The notes under the pieces were generated by a model. The model made no database searches and was not told the DNA's origin. It was given only the letters and a program-made list of their open reading frames with translations. Shown in pieces: positions 58,386-64,000 of a DNA stretch of 64,000 nt. The first letter of the stretch is position 1; each line of letters starts with the position of its first letter. This DNA is from Spongiivirga sp046524175 (GTDB taxonomy: Bacteria; Bacteroidota; Bacteroidia; Flavobacteriales; Flavobacteriaceae): positions 620,001-684,000 of the forward strand of contig NZ_JBEFZF010000002.1 of assembly GCF_046524175.1 (NCBI RefSeq). Direction: 5' to 3'. The translations under genes were made by a program, and so were the position numbers.

Positions 58386-59018
58386 ATGTTTTATCTGACG
58401 AATAAGTTGGAGTTTCCTCCAGTGACAACTTCTTCAGCAGAAGGGGTCGTTGCTATCGGAGGGGACCTTAGTGTAGAAAGGCTGTTACTCGCCTATAAAA
58501 ATGGGATTTTTCCTTGGTCAGAAAATGACGATTTTTTGTTGTGGTGGAGCCCAGACCCACGTATGGTACTGTATCCTGATTCTTTAAAAATCTCGAAGAG
58601 TTTGCAAAAAAAAATGAGAACGCATTCTTTTGAGATTACCCATAATGAAGCATTTGGGGAAGTTATTAGAAAATGTGCCGATGCCAAACGTAAGGGTCAA
58701 GACGGTTCTTGGATAACCGAAGGAATGATTGAAGCTTATGAAACGTTACACCAAATGGGCATTGCTGAATCAGTTGAGGTTTGGCTAGAAGGAGAAATGG
58801 TCGGAGGGCTATATGGTGTTAGTATGAAAAAAGTTTTTAGTGGTGAGAGTATGTTTCATTCGGTAAGTGATGCTTCCAAAATTGCGTTTGTACACCTCGT
58901 TGAAAAATGTAAAAAAGAACAGAAAGAGTTAATAGACTGTCAAGTTTATACTGATCATTTAAAAAGTTTAGGCGCAGAAGAAATTCCGCGTGCTAAGTTT
59001 TTAACCTATTTAAAATAA
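58386..59018 (+). CDS. aat: Leucyl/phenylalanyl-tRNA-protein transferase
   Basis: The 210-residue enzyme adds Leu or Phe from aminoacyl-tRNA to N-terminal Arg or Lys of proteins, marking them for ClpAP degradation. Family signatures are GVVAIGGDLSVERLLLAYKNGIFPW at about 20-44 (quoted in part), WWSPDPRMVL, GGLYGV and FSGESMFH. Length is a little short but normal for Bacteroidetes. The ppk2 pair follows after 7 nt, so they may be cotranscribed. Confidence 0.92.
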   Translation: MFYLTNKLEFPPVTTSSAEGVVAIGGDLSVERLLLAYKNGIFPWSENDDFLLWWSPDPRMVLYPDSLKISKSLQKKMRTHSFEITHNEAFGEVIRKCADAKRKGQDGSWITEGMIEAYETLHQMGIAESVEVWLEGEMVGGLYGVSMKKVFSGESMFHSVSDASKIAFVHLVEKCKKEQKELIDCQVYTDHLKSLGAEEIPRAKFLTYLK

Positions 59019-59025
59019 CCAAACT

Positions 59026-59874
59026 ATGCTTACACTAACTGATTTTCAAGAGTGTACTACCCGTGAAATGCTGGCACAGCGATTAGAAGAGAAAGGAGAG
59101 ATTAAAATACTCAAAAACTTGAAGTCTAATCTTGCCTATGAAGAAGAACTAAAACGCCTACAAGCGGAGCTAGTTTCATTGCAACAATGGGTAGCAGCAA
59201 ATAAAAAAAGGGTATGTATAATTTTTGAGGGAAGAGATGCGGCAGGAAAAGGGGGAGCAATAAGAAGGTTTAAAGAACATTTAAATCCAAGATCGATGCG
59301 CGTGGTAGCTTTGAACAAGCCTACAGATACAGAAAAGGGGCAATGGTATTTTCGCAGGTATATGAAAGAACTGCCAAACCCGGGAGAGATAGTTTTCTTT
59401 GATAGAAGTTGGTATAATCGTGCGGTAGTTGAGCCTGTAATGGGTTTTTGCACTACAGATCAATATCACACGTTTTTGTCTCAGGTACCCGAGTTCGAGC
59501 ATATGTTGCATGAAGATGGTTTGATCTTAATAAAATTTTGGTTTTCCATTTCTAAGGATGAACAAGAGAAACGATTTCAAAGCCGACTTGAAAATCCTTT
59601 AAAACGATGGAAATTTAGCCCTGTAGATCAAGAAGGGCAAAAAAAATGGGATGATTACACCTATTATAAAGAACAAATGTTTAGCAACACGCATACCACA
59701 TTTAGTCCATGGATTGTTGTTAAAACAAATAATAAAAAGAAAGCCCGGTTGGAGAGTATGCGCTATGTGCTGTCACAGTTTGAATATGATGGAAAAGGAA
59801 ACTCAGGAGCTACATTGTTTTGTGACCCCAACATTGTTAGCCGTTATTATAGAAGATTAAACCATATAGATTAA
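59026..59874 (+). CDS. ppk2: Polyphosphate kinase 2 (first of a tandem pair)
   Basis: The 282-residue protein has the PPK2 signature: Walker A GRDAAGKGGAIRR near 68-80, then the Walker B segment FFDRSWYNRA and the lid region with the SKDEQ motif. PPK2 enzymes use polyphosphate to phosphorylate nucleoside mono- or diphosphates. Which nucleotide cannot be told. The paralogue starts 7 nt downstream. Confidence 0.92.
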   Translation: MLTLTDFQECTTREMLAQRLEEKGEIKILKNLKSNLAYEEELKRLQAELVSLQQWVAANKKRVCIIFEGRDAAGKGGAIRRFKEHLNPRSMRVVALNKPTDTEKGQWYFRRYMKELPNPGEIVFFDRSWYNRAVVEPVMGFCTTDQYHTFLSQVPEFEHMLHEDGLILIKFWFSISKDEQEKRFQSRLENPLKRWKFSPVDQEGQKKWDDYTYYKEQMFSNTHTTFSPWIVVKTNNKKKARLESMRYVLSQFEYDGKGNSGATLFCDPNIVSRYYRRLNHID

Positions 59875-59881
59875 GCCGTTT

Positions 59882-60724
59882 ATGAGTGCGTTATCAGATA
59901 TAGAAAAATTAAACACCAAACGGGGTTTACGACAGTTATTTTCTAACGATGAGCTTAGTATCGGAAAAACCTTGCGTAATGTAAATTACGAGCTCCGGTT
60001 AGAAAAACTACAGGAAGAATTAATCAAACTACAGCAATGGGTAACAACCAATAACAAAAAGGTTGTAGTCTTGTTTGAAGGTCGAGATGCCGCGGGTAAA
60101 GGTGGTGCCATAAGAAGGATTACTGAGCATATCAATCCACGAGAATTTAGGGTAGTTGCCTTACCAAAACCTACTGAAGAAGAAAAGGGGCAGTGGTATT
60201 TTCAACGCTACGTAAATCAACTGCCAAAAGAAGGAGAAATCGTATTTTTCGATAGAAGTTGGTACAATCGAGCTGTAGTCGAACCTGTTAACGGTTTTTG
60301 TACGGAAGAAGAGTATCAAATTTTTATGGGGCAGATCAATCCTTTTGAGAAGATGATTATTGAGTCTGGCACTATATTGATAAAGTTTTATTTCTCTATT
60401 TCAAAAGATGAACAGGCAAAGCGTTTTGAAGATATTCAACAAGATCCATTAAAAAAATGGAAGTATAGTGATGTCGATGCTAAGGCGCAAGAACTATGGG
60501 ATGTATATACTGAGTATAAAAAACGAATGTTTAAAAAGACTGATACTAAAATCGCTCCATGGATTATCATCAAAGCAAATAAGAAAGGGAAAGCAAGACT
60601 AGAAGTAATAGAAAAGCTGTTAAATATTATTCCGTACACTCCAAAAAATGAGGCTTTGTTAAATCCTCAGGAAATTGTAATTACGACCACGGAAGAAGCC
60701 CGAAATGAACCTAATATCATTTAA
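59882..60724 (+). CDS. ppk2: Polyphosphate kinase 2 (second of a tandem pair)
   Basis: The 280-residue protein matches its upstream neighbour over its whole length: same GRDAAGKGGAIRR, FFDRSWYNRAVVEPV and SKDEQAKRF blocks, but different N and C termini. A recent duplication followed by divergence, or two different PPK2 substrate classes, could explain the pair. It ends 12 nt before the convergent tag gene. Confidence 0.92.
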   Translation: MSALSDIEKLNTKRGLRQLFSNDELSIGKTLRNVNYELRLEKLQEELIKLQQWVTTNNKKVVVLFEGRDAAGKGGAIRRITEHINPREFRVVALPKPTEEEKGQWYFQRYVNQLPKEGEIVFFDRSWYNRAVVEPVNGFCTEEEYQIFMGQINPFEKMIIESGTILIKFYFSISKDEQAKRFEDIQQDPLKKWKYSDVDAKAQELWDVYTEYKKRMFKKTDTKIAPWIIIKANKKGKARLEVIEKLLNIIPYTPKNEALLNPQEIVITTTEEARNEPNII

Positions 60725-60736
60725 GGAAAAAACTTC

Positions 60737-61309
60737 TCACAATTTTTGCACCTCTTTATATCTAAAGCAACCCACTTCATGGTCGTTAACCATACCTATT
60801 GCCTGCATAAATGCATATATGACTGTGCTACCTACAAACTTAAAGCCTCTTTTTTTTAGGCCTTTACTAATGGTGTCTGATAATTCGGTTTTAGCGGGTG
60901 CATCTTTGTAGTGTTTTAAGTTATTTTGAATGGGTTTATGATCTACAAAACCCCATATATATTTAGAAAAACTACCATACTCTTCCTGCACTTTCAAAAA
61001 AGCTTGTGCATTAGAAATAGTCGCCCGTATTTTTAGCTTGTTACGAATAATTCCAGCATTGCTCATCAATTCTTCATACTTGCCCTCATCATATCGTGCG
61101 ATCTTCTTATAATCAAAAAAATCGAGGGCTTTTCTAAAGTTTTCGCGTTTTCTTAAAATGGTAATCCAACTTAAACCTGCCTGAAAAGTTTCTAAAATTA
61201 GGAATTCAAACAACTGGTCATCATCATAAACAGGTACTCCCCATTCAAGATCGTGATACGCTTCATAAAGGTCGTCTCCAACACACCAACCGCAGCGATG
61301 TTTTTCCAT
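60737..61309 (-). CDS. tag: DNA-3-methyladenine glycosylase I
   Basis: The 190-residue enzyme removes 3-methyladenine from alkylated DNA. The N-terminal CGWC zinc-site motif (residues 6-9), the YHDLEWGVP segment and the GLSWITILRKRENFRKAL block are typical of Tag; the C-terminal HEVGCFRY pair supplies the remaining zinc ligands. It is convergent with ppk2. Confidence 0.93.
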   Translation of the reverse strand: MEKHRCGWCVGDDLYEAYHDLEWGVPVYDDDQLFEFLILETFQAGLSWITILRKRENFRKALDFFDYKKIARYDEGKYEELMSNAGIIRNKLKIRATISNAQAFLKVQEEYGSFSKYIWGFVDHKPIQNNLKHYKDAPAKTELSDTISKGLKKRGFKFVGSTVIYAFMQAIGMVNDHEVGCFRYKEVQKL

Positions 61310-61388
61310 TGTAAGGTTTTTATAAAAATCACACTAAGGTAATAAATGTCACTTTTTATGAAAGATGCATTTAATAGATTTGAAAAAT

Positions 61389-61994
61389 ATGGAAACAATT
61401 ATACAATCACCCTTAACAAAAGCATTAGAAAAAGCTATTAGCTACAATGCATATAGAGAATTAGTTACCAATCTGGTTGCTGAAGGTAAATCGACCGGAC
61501 CAGAACAGACGGAGGCCTTATTAAATTACAGTACGTTAAATGATAGGCGTATGAAAAGGTTGGCAAAGACTATTAAACTAAGTGAAGAAACAAAGCAAAA
61601 GGTTACCAACTTTAAGGGGAATCTTACTTGGTTAGTACTTACTGAAAGCTGGTGTGGCGATGCTGCGCAAACAATGCCCGCGATGGATAAGTTGGCAGCG
61701 TTAACAGAAAAAATCGATTTAAAAGTAGTACTTCGTGATGAGAACCTTGATCTTATGGATCAGTACCTTACCAATGGAGGGCGCTCTATTCCTAAACTTA
61801 TAGCCATTGATAATAATACCGAAAAAGTAGTTGGTACTTGGGGGCCACGGCCGACCAATGCCACCAAAATGGTAAACGATTTTAAGGATGTTAATGGTGC
61901 TTTAACTCCAGAATTTAAACAAGATTTGCAAGTTTGGTACAATAAGGATAAAGGTCAGGATACGATTAAGGACCTACTTGAATTATTGAAATAA
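61389..61994 (+). CDS. Thioredoxin-like family protein with single active-site Cys
   Basis: The 201-residue protein resembles the thioredoxin family 9 group (PF14595): after a helical N terminus, the WCGDAAQTMP block sits where thioredoxin has WCGPC, so only one cysteine remains, and a cis-Pro-like SIP motif follows (GGRSIPKL). It may not act as a classical disulfide reductase. The frame opens at 61365, but the ATG at 61389 gives a normal start. Confidence 0.8.
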   Translation: METIIQSPLTKALEKAISYNAYRELVTNLVAEGKSTGPEQTEALLNYSTLNDRRMKRLAKTIKLSEETKQKVTNFKGNLTWLVLTESWCGDAAQTMPAMDKLAALTEKIDLKVVLRDENLDLMDQYLTNGGRSIPKLIAIDNNTEKVVGTWGPRPTNATKMVNDFKDVNGALTPEFKQDLQVWYNKDKGQDTIKDLLELLK

Positions 61995-61998
61995 TTTT

Positions 61999-62733
61999 CT
62001 AGCTTTTTGGTTGAAAAACGTAGGTGATTGTACCAATCTGCTGGGCTTTGTTGCTATTGTTGAATTTGGCCTTTTGAGCATACCTAAGGGCGTTATCAAC
62101 TAAACAACCATTGTTAGTAGAAGATGCTCTTTGGTTATGAGAAGCGTCAATGACATCACCAAATTTGTTCACAGTAATATTAATAACCACTTTACCACCT
62201 GATATGCAAGTGTAGGTTGGGTTTGGAATACGATACACAGGTTCTCTATCGATTAATGAAAAAGATACGGTACTGTTGCGGCTTGTGGTAAAGTTTTGTG
62301 CAAGATCTTTTTTACTATCATCTCCGTTTGATGATTTCTTTTCTTCTTCTTTTTCGGCTAAGCTTTTTTCGTTACCTGCAATAGCAGAATTCAAATCGCC
62401 TTCCGAGGCTTCTGCTTCTTCAGCTTCACGCTGTGCTGCTGCTTCTGCACGTAGCTCTTCTAAACTTTTTGTTTCTTGAAACTCCTTAATAAACTTTTGG
62501 TTTTCATTAATAGCGTCATGACTTTCAATTTTCTTGAAATCTTGTTGCTTTAATTCTTCAATCTGTTTTTCAAGCTCTTCTAGGGTTTCTTCATCTGCAA
62601 CCGGAAGTTCAATAAAAGTTTCAGCCATGGTAGTCGGTTCACCTGTAAGACTGAGGTTAAATACCAACATTAAAAGATTCATGGCGATTAATACGGTAAT
62701 GATGGAGGCCTTATGCTTTCTATTGAGTTGCAT
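61999..62733 (-). CDS. TonB-family energy-transducer-like protein
   Basis: The 244-residue protein has an N-terminal transmembrane helix, a long acidic coiled-coil-like region rich in Glu and Lys, and a C-terminal TonB-like domain with GGKVVINITVNKFGDV. Single-pass proteins of this layout link inner-membrane motors to outer-membrane receptors, or act in other envelope functions. It is convergent with the thioredoxin-like gene, with only 4 nt between the two stops. Confidence 0.8.
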   Translation of the reverse strand: MQLNRKHKASIITVLIAMNLLMLVFNLSLTGEPTTMAETFIELPVADEETLEELEKQIEELKQQDFKKIESHDAINENQKFIKEFQETKSLEELRAEAAAQREAEEAEASEGDLNSAIAGNEKSLAEKEEEKKSSNGDDSKKDLAQNFTTSRNSTVSFSLIDREPVYRIPNPTYTCISGGKVVINITVNKFGDVIDASHNQRASSTNNGCLVDNALRYAQKAKFNNSNKAQQIGTITYVFQPKS

Positions 62734-62823
62734 TATTTAAAAATAACATATTTTTTCTTGGTTTAGTATATACGGTATTTACCTATAAAACGATTTCGAA
62801 GAAATATACCCTACTTAATTAAA

Positions 62824-62849
62824 TAAAAAGATGCGGTATTACCGCATCT
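62824..62849 (-). terminator. Terminator of the MarR-GNAT gene
   Basis: Perfect 9-bp arms AGATGCGGT / ACCGCATCT followed on the minus strand by a T-run. Confidence 0.85.
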
Positions 62850-62913
62850 CTAAGGTTCATCAATAAGTCAGGTATTGGTAACGAATCAAAAACTGACATA
62901 TTATGTCAAAACC

Positions 62914-63873
62914 TTATGTATTTAGGTCTAAGACCATTTGAATATTGCTACGTTCATAGGGAGAGGGGATGCCTGTGATTTTTTTAAAACCCAATTTTCT
63001 ATATAAAGTGATAGCAGGGGTAAGAATGGTATTACTCTCTAAATATATGTTCTTTGCTCCTTTACTTTTTGCGATTTTAACAACCTCCTTACCTAAAATC
63101 CAACCAATACCTAGACCTTGCGCTTTTGGTGATACCGCCATTTTAGCTAATTCATATTGATATTCTTCATTGTCTGTTTTGATTAAGGCACAAGTACCAA
63201 CTACTTCGTCATTATGCAGGGCCATTATAATATCACCACCCCGGTTAATAATGTATTCTTGTGCATTATCTAAAGAGTTATGATCAGCATCTTCCATGAT
63301 GAAGTATTTATCAATCCATTCTTGATTAAGCCTTTTAAAATGAACGTGATATTTATCTTCAAATGGTACTATTGTTACGTTAGCAGCCTCTCTTTTTTTG
63401 CGCTCGTCAAAGACTCGTTGCAACAGTGATTTTTGCTCTAGTAAATATTCAAATTCTTCTAGAGCCTGCCATAATTGATGAGTGGAGTGAGCTGTGATCT
63501 TCTCGATTGCACTTCCGACATCCTCATATGTATATTCAAGTTTTTGTTGTAGCGCAAGCCCTTTTTTACTTAATGTGATTAGGTTTTTACGGCCATCTGT
63601 TTTGTCCTTATGTTCTTCTACTAAACCGGCTTTTAGCAGTTCTTTTACGATGCCACTAACAGACGGGTGTGATTGCCCTATTTGATGCGCGATGATAGTA
63701 ATAGGTAAGGCTGTTTCTTGCGATATAGTAAAGAATACCGGAAACCATTTAGGTTTCATATCGGTATCGTATGATTTAAATACTTTAGCAGATTGGTCGG
63801 TTAAATATTCACTTAATAAACGCAGGCGAGTGCCGATAGCCATTTTGCCCGTCTTGGTATAAAATTCTTTCAT
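62914..63873 (-). CDS. MarR-type regulator fused to GNAT acetyltransferase
   Basis: The 319-residue protein joins an N-terminal MarR-like winged helix (about 1-140, with SHPSVSGIVKELLKAG recognition region) to a C-terminal GNAT acetyltransferase (about 155-319, with the acetyl-CoA loop KAQGLGIGWILGK). This fusion is known in several bacteria; substrate and targets are not. The perfect palindrome immediately upstream is a good candidate for its own operator. Confidence 0.92.
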   Translation of the reverse strand: MKEFYTKTGKMAIGTRLRLLSEYLTDQSAKVFKSYDTDMKPKWFPVFFTISQETALPITIIAHQIGQSHPSVSGIVKELLKAGLVEEHKDKTDGRKNLITLSKKGLALQQKLEYTYEDVGSAIEKITAHSTHQLWQALEEFEYLLEQKSLLQRVFDERKKREAANVTIVPFEDKYHVHFKRLNQEWIDKYFIMEDADHNSLDNAQEYIINRGGDIIMALHNDEVVGTCALIKTDNEEYQYELAKMAVSPKAQGLGIGWILGKEVVKIAKSKGAKNIYLESNTILTPAITLYRKLGFKKITGIPSPYERSNIQMVLDLNT

Positions 63874-63881
63874 TATGACGC

Positions 63882-63907
63882 AATTTACGTAAGTGCTTAC
63901 GTAAATT
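63882..63907. promoter_or_regulatory. Operator-like palindrome of the MarR-GNAT gene
   Basis: AATTTACGTAAG and CTTACGTAAATT are perfect 12-bp arms with a TG centre, 9 nt upstream of the start codon. Size and position suit a MarR dimer autoregulating its gene. Confidence 0.75.
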
Positions 63908-63945
63908 TAAAACAAATTAGTAGTTTAAACAAATTGTTTTGCAGA

Positions 63946-64000
63946 TTACTCGTATTGTTTTGCAAAATCATTGGGAGAAATGCCATTTTCTACAACATAA
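63946..64000 (-). CDS. 3' end of an unknown gene (partial)
   Basis: The minus strand from the window edge is open to a TAA at 63946-63948, giving 17 residues ending ISPNDFAKQYE. The frame is consistent with a gene ending upstream of the MarR-GNAT gene, but the protein cannot be named from this fragment. Confidence 0.45.
   Translation of the reverse strand, partial: YVVENGISPNDFAKQYE

Noticed and set aside
1..64000. CRISPR arrays, tRNA or rRNA genes, IS transposases, phage genes
   Set aside because: No repeat-spacer arrays, cloverleaf-like or rRNA-like stretches, or transposase or integrase reading frames were seen while reading.

Overview
The window is chromosomal DNA of a low-GC member of the Flavobacteriaceae (phylum Bacteroidetes). 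The evidence is the many lipoprotein and TonB-dependent receptor genes, Bacteroidetes-type promoters (TTTG about 19 nt upstream of TAnnTTTG), absence of Shine-Dalgarno sequences, and families typical of this group (DUF3667, DUF4199, DUF4301, DUF3127, choice-of-anchor B, an L21 protein with a C-terminal extension). No rRNA, tRNA, CRISPR array, IS transposase or prophage was seen. Most of the window is housekeeping DNA with regulatory detail between genes. All functions are inferred from reading the translations; no database search was run.

Layout. 1-2.6 kb: M64-type metalloprotease lipoprotein, DUF3667 and another membrane protein. 2.6-7.1 kb: leftward suf operon (HesB/SufA-like, sufB, sufC, four-helix-bundle gene, sufD), with the four-helix-bundle gene bracketed by 7-bp-phased repeats. 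7.3-9.9 kb: two beta-propeller surface proteins. 10-15 kb: thiL, a Gfo/Idh/MocA oxidoreductase, a hydrolase and brnQ. 15-22.7 kb: envelope proteins, a NarL-type two-component system with a TPR sensor, and an AraC-type regulator. 22.8-26.9 kb: a flavin oxidoreductase and a probable metal-handling cluster. 27-33.3 kb: an EamA exporter, a pair of M16 proteases, DUF4199, and rplU-rpmA with a promoter and leader hairpin. 33.4-39.5 kb: unknown proteins, a TonB-dependent receptor and a divergent LytS/LytR-type pair. 39.5-44.5 kb: ahcY, a phosphopantetheinyl transferase, and a tight operon of thiamine-binding protein, PnuC-type transporter, NadR-like kinase and DUF4301. 44.6-49.2 kb: a small secreted protein behind a probable sigma-54 promoter, an NtrC-type regulator and a hybrid kinase. 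49.3-52 kb: a TPP riboswitch and a TonB-dependent receptor. 52-64 kb: greA, HIT, a sensor kinase, flavin reductase, DUF3127, a fatty-acid transporter, aat, two tandem ppk2 genes, tag, a thioredoxin-like protein, a TonB-family protein and a MarR-GNAT fusion with a 26-bp operator-like palindrome.

How parts may work together. The TPP-riboswitch receptor, the PnuC/thiamine-binding/NadR-like operon and thiL could form a thiamine salvage route: outer membrane uptake, inner membrane uptake, phosphorylation to TMP, then TPP. The kinase step is a hypothesis. The hybrid kinase, the NtrC-type regulator and the small-protein gene, with paired palindromes and a sigma-54-like promoter upstream, look like a self-contained envelope-response circuit. 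The least explained structural signal is the set of 35-bp arrays of five degenerate heptamers beside sufC, ahcY and the thiamine operon.
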